Positions 21,566 through 32,159 of a DNA stretch of 64,000 nucleotides are shown here, in pieces (position 1 is the first letter of the stretch; the number at the start of each line of letters is the position of its first letter). The stretch covers positions 186,001 through 250,000 of the forward strand of contig JAKSXM010000141.1 of assembly GCA_022575985.1 (NCBI GenBank), read 5' to 3'. The notes under the pieces are model-generated. The model was not told where the DNA came from, made no database searches, and saw nothing but the letters and a program-made list of their open reading frames with translations. The DNA comes from Anagrus nilaparvatae (Eukaryota > Arthropoda > Insecta > Hymenoptera > Mymaridae). The position numbers and the translations under genes were made by a program.

Positions 21566-22915
21566 GCACATGCGACAGCGGCGGCAGCGGTTATAACTTT
21601 ATAATATATAGAGATATATATATATATATATATAATATACATGTTTACAATTGTATATGTATGTAATAATATTAATTTAAAGTTTATACATGATTTCTCT
21701 ACAGGATTAACATTTAATAATTTGTTTATGTAAAAATAATCTCGAATTACTTATAGAATTTTAATAATTTATTAAATTTAGAAAAAATTTTTAAAAACAA
21801 CTTTGATATAACTTTGTGTATTTAATATGAGATTATAATTATATTTAAATTAAAATAATTATTCTAAAACCGCAGTGTAAAATTTTTTTTCTTTCAAAAT
21901 TTTCAAAATGTAGTTCTTTTTGTTATAATTTAAATTTATAAGTCCAAATTATATTATTTAAGGTAAACGATAAGATTATTTACTAAGTCACGTGGCTAAA
22001 TAACATAATCATGATGATAAAAAGGAAATATATAAAAAAAGCACATAATTAGTTCTTAACTGTTTTATTAAACGCGTGGTTGTCATGTGGTTTTGTAGAT
22101 TTAAGTATTATCAAATGTTAAAGTCAAATCAAATGGTTAGCGTGAAAATAAAATAACAATAAAAGAAGAACAAAAGGATGATCTTGATATCAATGAATTT
22201 AGTTAATTCTAATTTTTTAATTTATAAAATTATTATTTTTTAATATATAAATTTTTTTTAATTTATTAAATTTTTAAATTTTTTAAATATTTATACAATT
22301 TTTTTTTATTTATAGTTTAAATGAATATTATGCACAATCACACTCTACTTTTGGAGTAAAAAAAAAAGTAAAATCAGAGATGAAACTGCTTTCAGATACC
22401 TATAATTCTGAATATGTAGATATTGATCCATTAGGACGTTTCACAACTAGGAATAAAGGAATTTAATATCAATCAATACAACATTACATTTTTTAATGAC
22501 TATTTCAACCAATATGTTTGTGAACTATGTGGTGTGACAAATAAATTAAATGTAAACAGAAAAAGATACATGCTTGCGCTTTATCGGCATCGTTCGCAGA
22601 CATACGTTGTTTTAAATATTTGCAAGCTTACTTAAAAGTTTGTCATGATCGAGAATGTTATGATTGTTTATATTATTTAATAAAGATTTGGATACAAATA
22701 TAAAGTCCCTAATATAAAAATATTTTACTAAATATTATATTTGCTATGCAACTTTTAAAATTTAAAATGAACTTATTTTGTTTTTAAACTCTGACATTAA
22801 AAAATATGCTTATAAAAAAAGTTATATGTAATGTTTAAAAACTGTGATTATAAAAAAAGAAAAAATTCTAATAGTATCTTTTAAAAAATTGTAATACTAA
22901 TAATAATAATTGGTC
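21566..22915. other. AT-rich DNA with a possible decayed coding piece
   Basis: A (TA)n run lies near 21616-21640. Around 22330-22640 short frames give SDTYNSEYVDIDPLGRFTTR and CELCGVTNKLNVNRKRYMLA, which look less random than the surroundings, but I recognise no family. Confidence 0.4.
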
Positions 22916-22919
22916 AGGA

Positions 22920-24330
22920 AATAATCCATTCTTGAATTCCTGACACGCTAAGATGATATGAGATTCTTGGCCTATGGATTGGCTGGAGCTACCGGTTGAC
23001 ACGACGCTGTATAAGTCTAGAGAAGCAACGGCAGGAGAAAGGAAAGAGACAGCAGCTGCTACAGCAAGTAAGAGCGCAGCACCAGCAGCCGACTGATCTC
23101 AACGCCGGGAATAAAAAACATACAAACAAGGTGGAAAAGAATAGCCGTAAAAAGGAAAGGTTGGCTGCTGCTAAATTACAGCAAACACTGGAGCTGAAAA
23201 CTAGCCAGGTTGGTCAGACTGAAAAGTTTAACCAATAGGTCATCATTAACAGCAACAGAGTCAAGTAGATAAACCCCCAGAGAAATGGGAAAAAATTAAG
23301 GAGAAGGCAAAGAAGAAGAAGAAGAAGAAGAAGACGAAAACGAAGGAGCAGGCTAAAAAACCCAAAGCGAAAGAAACACGGAAACTGAGACAGAAACGTA
23401 GGTTTCAGAGAAGGGAAGATGCCTTTCAGGTTACTCCTGCGGTGGGAAAAAGCTACAAAAAAACAATCCTTGAATTAAAAAGAGTATGAATCTTGTTGAA
23501 TCACGAAAAATGTTCGTGACTTGATATCCATTCTTAGACTAAAAATTTGAGATTTAGATGGGGTCACGAAAGAACATGAGATTCAGGCAGCTGTCGCCAA
23601 GGCGATAGGCATCGAAAATGGATACCTACTTCAGGTCACCATTTTTGAAGGGTACTCGAAATAGTCACTAGACGTAAATGGCTTGTTAGAATAGAGGTAA
23701 CAGTCAGGACCTAACCGAGTCCGACGGGAGAACCTCCCGTGGAGGAACCCTCCATCCCCGTCATAACCTTCGCAACAGAAGGAGCGTCCAGGAAGGATTG
23801 GTGACAGGAGGGTAATGGATGGCGAAACAGGTAGCGACCATAAATACATCACCTTCGGGAACCTCCTAACCTCCTCCGTACAAATGGCGTCCCCTAGGTT
23901 GGAACGTGCCAAAGATGGACGAAGAGAGATTCAAAGAATATCTTTGTTTGGCGCGGAGGACTTGCAAGTCCCTAAGATGCTGAAATCTTAGTAAAGAAAG
24001 TAATATCGTTACTACTTGGGGCTTGAATTGCCTCCATGCCTCTTCGGCGGCCATAGAAGGAGATAAAGCCAGTTGACTAGTGGACCCCCAAAATATCGGA
24101 TCTCACAGGGCGCGTCACAGTTAGTGTCGTAGGTGCAGAGAGCACGGGAACTACTTGAGGCCATGGTGCTCTCTCAGGAGCACAAAGATGGCTAAGTATC
24201 GGCTGTCCAAGGCTATCCGCTAAGGCTTGTTGCCTGCATTCATTACGCGAAAACGTAAATAAGGACCCCTGGGGCTTTGGTTACAAGGTCGTAATGGGCA
24301 AATTAAACCAGAGGTCCGATAATAGTATAT
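22920..24330 (+). pseudogene. LINE family B relic: gag and endonuclease region
   Basis: This GC-richer plus-strand stretch starts with gag-like basic sequence: an ORF at 22996-23238 with QRQEKGKRQQLLQQVRAQHQ, then a Lys-rich run around an AAG microsatellite (23315-23333). Further on, broken frames give the end of an AP endonuclease, PPLGWNVPKMDEERFKEYL-like residues (family A has LGWNVSKMDEDRFVDYL), and finally GFGYKVVMGKLNQRSDN, the linker before the RT. Many stops are present. The similarity ends near 24330 before any reverse-transcriptase motif, as in the other family B fragments. Confidence 0.75.
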
Positions 24331-24950
24331 ATAGCTGTTAACAAATTTGTTATTATCTTTTCTCAGATAAAAATTAATATCTTAAGGCACATAGGTAAAA
24401 TTTGATTTAAAAAATTTTTAACATTTTCTTTTCAAAGAATATGGGAAATTAAAAGATTTCTTTGGTTTTTTTCAGGATAATATGCACTTGAAGATTTAGA
24501 TACTTTAATAAAATTTAGTAACTCAAAGTATATTTTATATTATCACAGCACATTTTGGTATATTGTTATAAAGAAAAGTTGGTGTCAGTTTTATTGATCA
24601 GTAATCTTCAGCAAACAATCTTGTTATAGTGAAAAATAAATAAGAATAATCTCAACCCGGTTATTTATAGTAGTATGATAGGTACTTTAGGAGAGCATCA
24701 AAAAACCTTGTGAAAAAGAATCTTGTGTGAAAAAAACCTTGTGAACATATTTTATATTTATTTACATAATGTATTGCGGAAGTAACCTTCGTTAATTTTT
24801 TAATGTAATGTAGGTGAAAGACTTTATAAAAATATTTGATAGCAAATGTATTTTATCGTTCCTTACCTTGATGACATAGCAGCTTCTCGAGTTACACGTT
24901 TATAATATTTTATCGTTATAAAAGATTTAACATATAAAGGAATGTTATTC
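24331..24950. other. AT-rich DNA without recognisable gene
   Basis: Nothing recognisable. Confidence 0.5.
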
Positions 24951-24953
24951 GTC

Positions 24954-25409
24954 TGTATGTATGGGAAAATAATATTTTTTTCTCAACTTTTGACTTTCAT
25001 GTATAATTGTTAAATTTGTTTTTATTTTTTGGGAGGTTTTTATAAAAAAGTATTTTTTAGGCACGATTACCTTATATATCTAAGGTAGTAGTTAAGTAAA
25101 TTGATTCTTAGCGGGAAATCGTTGAATTTTTGCTGCTCACTTGCAAGCGTTTTTGGCGCTGCGCGAGCCTGAGCTTACTCGCGATGCGGCGGCCCGGGCG
25201 CGCGTGCCACCCCTCGCCCGCTCGCTCCGCGAGCTTTTTTTTCGTACCCGAGCGTGATAATTTAACGCTTTCCCGCAAAAAATCAATTTACTTAACTAAT
25301 ACCTTAAAATACTTTTTTATAAAAACCTCCCTAAAAATAAAAACAAATTTAACAATTATACATGAAAGTCAAAAGTTGAAAAAAAAATATTATTTTCACA
25401 TACATACAA
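24954..25409. mobile_element. Foldback element with GC-rich centre
   Basis: Two arms of about 150-165 bp (24954-25118 and 25265-25409) are imperfect reverse complements; for example TTCAACTTTTGACTTTCATG and TTTTATAAAAAAGTATTTT-like blocks recur in both. The centre (about 25130-25240) is strikingly GC-rich, with GCGGCGGCCCGGGCGCGCG. No transposase is encoded. The ORF across it (25130-25420) follows the palindrome and is not convincing. Confidence 0.75.
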
Positions 25410-25528
25410 GTGTAGTTTAAATATCCCCAAAATACAAATATCCCCGAAGCGTAAAATTATATAGCGTACGCATATTGTCTTCTGCTACTATATATATAAA
25501 GTACGGAAGCAGGAGGTGACGCTTAAAT

Positions 25529-26719
25529 TATAACGAGGATTTTTAATTAAATAAATAATTTTGATAATATACATACATATATATTTATTAATATATTTAT
25601 AATTAAAGAGCGCCTTTTAATAAACATATGTATGTATAATTACTTGTTAATAACAATGATACTAAAATAGGGGGAAATTACCTCTGTTATTCGGCTAGCT
25701 CGGCATAAGAAACGATCTCACTCGGCAAGTGGGGGAGTTCTAAGAAATAGGTATTTATGTGGGGAAATATTATTATATGTGAACATGCACTTACACTAAA
25801 TGAATTAAACACTTATTTATTTATTATAAAATATTTAAATGATGCTTTATTAATAATTTTATATTGCCTGGTGGGCTTTTGAACAAAATAAAAAAAATGT
25901 AATACGAAATAATATTAAATACTAAAATAATAAAGCCGCGTGGCTTTACATATAATATTCGCGATCCGCGCGCAATCACACATACACACACTTTACGATA
26001 CCGCGCTGATGTAATATCTGCTGCTTGAATCGTCTACTTGTGGATGATGTCTTCGTTGCGTCTGCCCAGATGCTGCTTTATTATGTAGGCTTGTGGATGC
26101 TGGTGCAGGATTAAATCGTCTGCTGCCGGCTATCTCACTTCACACGATCGAGTTTTTATTTTATATTTTAAATAAAATCGCTACGCGATTTAATGGCGAC
26201 CGTAGTCGGCTAATTTAATTTAAGTTATAAATTCATATAAATTAGGGTTTCACTATTAACAATAATTACACTTTATGAAATTATTTAATTAATGTAAAGA
26301 TGGCTCCAAGGCAATACGCGTATCTTTACCAGTATTTCTTTGGCACTTGGAGGTGCGAAACCGTGAACTGCTCTATGGACATCGCGCGTGACTTCGCGAT
26401 CCAGAGCTGAAACCGGAATGCTCGTTTTGCAAAGGAAACGGCATGGTCTTCTATTACAGCGCCGTGCGGCTGATACTATAAATCATTATCAGTCGATATG
26501 AAAACCTATAACTTTTATTGATCGGTGCTGCTTTTTATTGATCTTCTATTAGAATATTATTGAACTATAAATAATATATTTGCATTTTGATTGTTGCTAG
26601 GCGGAAATCTTCTGTATTTGAGACTTGAGGCGCGCGAATATGTGTGTATGTATGTTCGCAAATATTAAATAATTTAATATTTAATATTTGCTTGTAACGG
26701 GCAAAAATGCCTCGTTACA
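25529..26719 (-). repeat. 3' LTR of the gag-only retrotransposon
   Basis: 1191 bp, the same length as 30926-32116 and identical where compared. Its right part, GTAACGGGCAAAAATGCCTC (26695-26714), lies in a hairpin-forming end. Confidence 0.92.
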
Positions 26720-26733
26720 ATAGCTCCCCGCTT
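26720..26733 (-). other. Polypurine tract
   Basis: On the minus strand AAGCGGGGAGCTAT abuts the 3' LTR, where plus-strand DNA synthesis would be primed. Confidence 0.8.
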
Positions 26734-27728
26734 AGAGTGGACTTTGCGGAGCAAGGTCTTCCACTTCTAAGGAACTAAAGATTTAATAAATTTATCAATC
26801 TTGCATAAATACGGTACATTGATCCTACCCGATCATTCCTAAGCCCTACTCTAAATATATATACAATTTATTTACAATTTTTATTATTACTAGAATTTTT
26901 AAAGAAATGCAAAATAAAATCAAAATAAAATATTTTATCATGCAAAAATCATTTATACTTACTTCTGGCTTAAAAAAAATATGATAAAGATCAATGATAA
27001 ATAAAATTAAAAATATATGAATTAATGAGTAAAAAAAAATCAATATTCGCGTTTCTCAATTTCCTGTTTCCAACAATAATCATTTACTTACTGTGACTCT
27101 AAAACTGCTCCAATTAATTTCCAAATTTTATTTTATGAATAAAGAAGGTAGGAGTTAAGGATTAGGTCTAGGTTGACTTTAACCTACATGAAAGTAAATA
27201 AATAAAAAAAAATGAATATACAAGTTATTGATAATAAAAATAAGGTAAAAATTAATATTAATTTAATAATCTTTTATCATCAAACCTTTTGGGCGAGAAC
27301 ATTAGGTACGGTCATTGAGTCTTTGGGCGAGAAAAGAAATTTGTGATTCTATCTTCGATCCTTTTGGGCGAGAGAATTCATTTAATATCTTTATCTAACC
27401 TTTTGGACTATAAACGGTGTTTAATAATTTAACTTATATAAAAATAATTAATAATTGAGCCTTTTTGGTGATTAAACTAAATTTGATTGATTAAAAAAAA
27501 TGAAATAAGGGGTTATTTTCTTAAAAAGAAAGATAATCGCGTTTTATTTTAGACGACTAGGGTCGGCTAGACCACCGTACCTCCAGAAAGAAGTTCCTTC
27601 TTAAAGATTTCACTTGTTGGACGACTGAGTGTCGGGTAACCCACCTGGCCTCCAGAAAGAAAGTCCATCTTGAAGTTGTCATCTAAGTAACGCCATCTCC
27701 TCTTCGAAAGGAAAAAAAAAATTGAGTG
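26734..27728. other. Noncoding part between gag-like ORF and 3' LTR
   Basis: No pol motif is present. CTTTTGGGCGAGA-like motifs recur at about 27287, 27321 and 27361, and a CCTCCAGAAAGAA block occurs twice near 27580-27665, so short repeats fill part of it. Confidence 0.6.
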
Positions 27729-29333
27729 CTAAGTAAAAATAATGTTAAGCCAGGCAATTCGCGGTTCCGTTTGCCTGGGTTGCAATTTTAAAACTTGATT
27801 GGATTGTCCTAAGTAAAAATGATTAAAAAGGGTGGCTTTAATCCGATAACATGTCGAACTAGCTTTAAGGGCTATCCGACGATTTTGCGCTAATAATTTT
27901 GAGAAGGCTTTGGATGGCTGCTCTTGCTGCGTGAAATCAGAGGGCTGTTGCCTCTGCTGCTGCTGATCCAACCTATCGTAAGCTGTATGATTAACCTTTG
28001 TGGAGGTTTTTCTTCTGTTGTGGTCACAGTTAATTTTTCTTTTTCTTCTTTTCCTTTGTAACCACTTTATAGTAGTATGCGTATCTGGTTTGCATGCATT
28101 AATTTGAAAACGAGTACTTGCAAAATTTTTGTAAGGATTTTCATCCTTTCGGCGAACAAAACTTACAGAATATTTATATCGCTTTTTCCAAAAGCCTATA
28201 TAATGCAAACGAAAAATTTTTCTACTTATGGCAAAATTAAATTTTCTTGAAATTTCTGGGCTCCTGGACCGTTTAAGAAACGTAAAACTATTAAGTTTCC
28301 AATAATTTTTTAATATAGAAAAGTTTATCTTCGACAACTCGTTGTTAGTATCAAGGATTTTTAAACGTTTATTTTTATTAAAAAAATTGCTTGAATTTAA
28401 CCTTAAAGTATTTTTATTATTACCGAAATTTCTAAAATGTTTATTTTTACCGAAAATTTGCTTCTTAAATTTTAAACGTTTGATTTTGAGCTTTTGGCTG
28501 AAATTAATCTTTGATGATACTAATTTTTTATCTAACTTCCCTAACTTCTTTTTGGCTTGACTAAATTTCGAATCTTCTAGCTTTGATTGCGTGCTTTCAG
28601 ATATGGATGGATTTGAAGTCATTTTTGTGAGATTTAAACTTTCATGTTTTTCAAAAATTTCATATTGTTGCACAGGATGGAAAATTCCTTTTAGTTGGAT
28701 ATCTTCTATCCTTATTACCTTTAAATTAGCTTGCATCGCGCTGCTACTGCTATTTGATATACCATGGTAACTAATGTCCGAATTTGACCGCGTTCCGCTA
28801 ATATTATTTTGTGAACTTACGACTTCTGGTATCGGCTCATGTATACTCTGTGGATTTTTCGCATCAGGAGGAGCAACTGCGTGACTGTTCTTAAAAGGCG
28901 CAACAATTTTTTTTAATTCTTGACTTAGAAAATTATAAGTAAAATTTTTAAAGTATTGATTTTTAGCTAATTTTTCAAAAAGGGTTGCATTTTCTATTGT
29001 CGTTCTTACATAATTTTCTTTATTTAACTTATATTTAATGATGTTTGGTGGCCATACTGGTGATTGGTCCCATGGTCTTCTATCCCGTAGGTCGCACCAT
29101 TCATAAGGCGCACATGGATCCTTCAGCAGCATTAAATACCTAAAAAGTCTGTCTTGGACTACTTCAGGTGAGCCATTAGAAGCTAAAGCTAACTCATCCA
29201 TTTTTTGACAAAATGTGATGAACTGCATCTTCTTAATGGTATGCCTCAGTTCCCGTACTTCCTTACGTTCCTCATAAACCCGCCTACTGCTAGACTGATG
29301 AGTTACATTTATATAATTTTCTTGCGAATCCAT
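27729..29333 (-). CDS. Gag-like protein of the non-autonomous LTR element
   Basis: A 534-codon ORF starts with MDSQENYINV and is intact. Near residues 45-70 the pattern LALASNGSPEVVQDRLFRYL resembles a SAP-type helix-turn-helix, which occurs at the N-terminus of some retrotransposon gags. The middle (about 230-420) is strongly basic with KIKRLKFKKQ-like repeats of Lys, Phe and Asn, and Gln-rich runs lie near 460-480. I see no CCHC knuckle and no protease active site. Its position between leader and 3' LTR in a complete element supports gag, but the homology is weak. It is the only credible intact protein of its size in the window. Confidence 0.65.
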   Translation of the reverse strand: MDSQENYINVTHQSSSRRVYEERKEVRELRHTIKKMQFITFCQKMDELALASNGSPEVVQDRLFRYLMLLKDPCAPYEWCDLRDRRPWDQSPVWPPNIIKYKLNKENYVRTTIENATLFEKLAKNQYFKNFTYNFLSQELKKIVAPFKNSHAVAPPDAKNPQSIHEPIPEVVSSQNNISGTRSNSDISYHGISNSSSSAMQANLKVIRIEDIQLKGIFHPVQQYEIFEKHESLNLTKMTSNPSISESTQSKLEDSKFSQAKKKLGKLDKKLVSSKINFSQKLKIKRLKFKKQIFGKNKHFRNFGNNKNTLRLNSSNFFNKNKRLKILDTNNELSKINFSILKNYWKLNSFTFLKRSRSPEISRKFNFAISRKIFRLHYIGFWKKRYKYSVSFVRRKDENPYKNFASTRFQINACKPDTHTTIKWLQRKRRKRKINCDHNRRKTSTKVNHTAYDRLDQQQQRQQPSDFTQQEQPSKAFSKLLAQNRRIALKASSTCYRIKATLFNHFYLGQSNQVLKLQPRQTEPRIAWLNIIFT

Positions 29334-30905
29334 ATTTTAAATTTTATAAAAAATTAAATTTTATTTCAATTTTTATCGCTTAGCTTTAGCTCAAGCGCTC
29401 ACCCCTCCCTTAAAAAAAAGTAGGTAGTTAAAAAAAATCTAGAAAATTTTCGCAGTGTACATGAAATTTTAATTTTAATTTCCTAGTAAAAACGCGAAAA
29501 GTTTTCCCAGTGTATATTAAAAAAAAAATGGCGATATTTTTAATAACTAATTGTACCTATTTTTCTTAAGTTCCACAAAGTTTTTGGAGTTAAACTTTAA
29601 GGCTATTTTTGGCTGGGGGAGAAATTTTTATGAGGATAAGAGGAAATTATGTATAGTGAAATTTTTGGAAATTAATTTTATAATTGTAATATAATTATAA
29701 ATATTAATATATTTTATATTATTCAATTTTTAAAAATATACTATACCGTAAATAAATATTGCTAAAAACTGGCATTTGAGAATATAATTTGTTACTTCAA
29801 TTTAATATGTCAATAAAGCCTATAATTTATAATTAAAGATCTTTATTATACTTTTTTAGAGTACTATTTTTAATTTAATTTTAGTAAAAATGTTCTACTC
29901 CTTTAAATAATAAAAAAAAAATAATACTACTCATTTTAAAATATTTTACCTTTCTTTCAAAATTTACTACAAAGAAAAATAATTTATTAATGAATTTTTA
30001 TTTTAATTCTTGGTATTATTATTTAAAAAAAATTAAGTTCTTAGAAAAAATGTTATTATAATATGTATTTGTTTATCATAATATACTATGTACTATAATA
30101 TTCACGCATACGGCACACTTCATTCATACTCGTTATACGGTGAAAAGTTGCTTTTTTATACTTATTTATTGACATTAATTTGAGCCTCAGAATTTATTAT
30201 TTTTTTTTTTAAACTAGGCTGCTTACAAATTTATATATTTATTTTCTTTATTTAATATTTTTGTGCTATGTTCACGTAAATTTTTTTTTTATTAATTTGG
30301 GTCTGGGTGTCGTAATTAAAAAGGGAATTTTTGAATTTGTTTAATAATTTTTTTATTTTATCCAAAAATCAAATTTTAAAATGTTGTGGAATGTTCCATA
30401 TATATATATATTACAATATATAAATGTATACAATTAAATTTACTCTTTGTAGCATCCTCAAAATCTATAAATACTCCGTATCCACAAAATTTATAAATAC
30501 TCCGTATCCAAAAAATTTATAAATACTCCGTATCCACAAAATTTATAAATACAATATTACCTGCGCGCGTGCACGTTTATTGCATAAGAAATATCTCTTA
30601 AATATTTTTTTTTGTATATCTTCCGAAAGAAAAAAAAATTCAATTTTGTTTATTAATAATAATAATATTTTAATTTATTAATTAATTATTATTTTTAATT
30701 AATAGTTAGTTATTATTTATTTGAGTTTAACTTAAAAAATTTTGCAAATAATCTTATGCTGAAATATTGCGCGTGCGCTGGCAAAAATGAGGGAACGCAA
30801 AAAGAAGCGCCACTTATAACTTTTATAAAAATGGCGGTTTTATATCGCGCAGATTATTATTTATGAAATTAATTTTTTATATTTAATTATGTATTTCTGA
30901 GCCCA
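29334..30905. other. Leader of the LTR retrotransposon
   Basis: Long AT-rich noncoding sequence between primer-binding site and gag-like ORF. A 26-bp tandem repeat is annotated separately. Confidence 0.6.
30457..30551. repeat. 26-bp tandem repeat, about 3.5 units
   Basis: ATAAATACTCCGTATCCA recurs, with CTCCG at 30474, 30500 and 30526. Confidence 0.9.
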
Positions 30906-30923
30906 CAGAACGTTGAGGCGCCA
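30906..30923 (-). other. Primer-binding site, Lys-tRNA-like
   Basis: On the minus strand TGGCGCCTCAACGT begins two bases inside the 5' LTR. Its first seven bases match the usual Lys-tRNA site; the rest matches with small gaps. Confidence 0.65.
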
Positions 30924-30925
30924 CT

Positions 30926-32116
30926 TATAACGAGGATTTTTAATTAAATAAATAATTTTGATAATATACATACATATATATTTATTAATATATTTATAAT
31001 TAAAGAGCGCCTTTTAATAAACATATGTATGTATAATTACTTGTTAATAACAATGATACTAAAATAGGGGGAAATTACCTCTGTTATTCGGCTAGCTCGG
31101 CATAAGAAACGATCTCACTCGGCAAGTGGGGGAGTTCTAAGAAATAGGTATTTATGTGGGGAAATATTATTATATGTGAACATGCACTTACACTAAATGA
31201 ATTAAACACTTATTTATTTATTATAAAATATTTAAATGATGCTTTATTAATAATTTTATATTGCCTGGTGGGCTTTTGAACAAAATAAAAAAAATGTAAT
31301 ACGAAATAATATTAAATACTAAAATAATAAAGCCGCGTGGCTTTACATATAATATTCGCGATCCGCGCGCAATCACACATACACACACTTTACGATACCG
31401 CGCTGATGTAATATCTGCTGCTTGAATCGTCTACTTGTGGATGATGTCTTCGTTGCGTCTGCCCAGATGCTGCTTTATTATGTAGGCTTGTGGATGCTGG
31501 TGCAGGATTAAATCGTCTGCTGCCGGCTATCTCACTTCACACGATCGAGTTTTTATTTTATATTTTAAATAAAATCGCTACGCGATTTAATGGCGACCGT
31601 AGTCGGCTAATTTAATTTAAGTTATAAATTCATATAAATTAGGGTTTCACTATTAACAATAATTACACTTTATGAAATTATTTAATTAATGTAAAGATGG
31701 CTCCAAGGCAATACGCGTATCTTTACCAGTATTTCTTTGGCACTTGGAGGTGCGAAACCGTGAACTGCTCTATGGACATCGCGCGTGACTTCGCGATCCA
31801 GAGCTGAAACCGGAATGCTCGTTTTGCAAAGGAAACGGCATGGTCTTCTATTACAGCGCCGTGCGGCTGATACTATAAATCATTATCAGTCGATATGAAA
31901 ACCTATAACTTTTATTGATCGGTGCTGCTTTTTATTGATCTTCTATTAGAATATTATTGAACTATAAATAATATATTTGCATTTTGATTGTTGCTAGGCG
32001 GAAATCTTCTGTATTTGAGACTTGAGGCGCGCGAATATGTGTGTATGTATGTTCGCAAATATTAAATAATTTAATATTTAATATTTGCTTGTAACGGGCA
32101 AAAATGCCTCGTTACA
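30926..32116 (-). repeat. 5' LTR of the gag-only retrotransposon
   Basis: 1191 bp. A constant offset of 5397 bases aligns it to 25529-26719. Confidence 0.92.
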
Positions 32117-32159
32117 AAATATATTATTGTATATATAAAGTAATATTATTAATTTAAAT

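Larger units (their letters stand above)
25525..32120 (-). mobile_element. Non-autonomous gypsy-type LTR retrotransposon with gag-like ORF
   Basis: Two direct repeats of 1191 bp bound a 4.2-kb inside. A 4-bp duplication AAAT flanks the whole (25525-25528 and 32117-32120). On the minus strand the LTRs begin TGTAACGAGG and end CCTCGTTATA. Two bases inside the 5' LTR is TGGCGCC, the start of a Lys-type tRNA primer-binding site. A purine-rich AAGCGGGGAGCTAT directly precedes the 3' LTR. The only long ORF is gag-like; no protease, reverse transcriptase or integrase motif occurs. Equal LTR length and identity in every stretch I compared point to a recent insertion mobilised by another element. Confidence 0.9.

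Noticed and set aside
21137..21666. Three overlapping ORFs of 133-169 codons
   Set aside because: They result from a stop-free 19-bp tandem repeat read in all frames.
25130..25420. ORF of 96 codons across the GC island
   Set aside because: It is produced by the palindrome and GC-rich loop; composition changes abruptly within it.
25529..32116. Two independent DNA transposon copies at 25529-26719 and 30926-32116
   Set aside because: Same orientation, a shared outer 4-bp duplication, and a primer site and polypurine tract at the inner edges show they are LTRs of one element.
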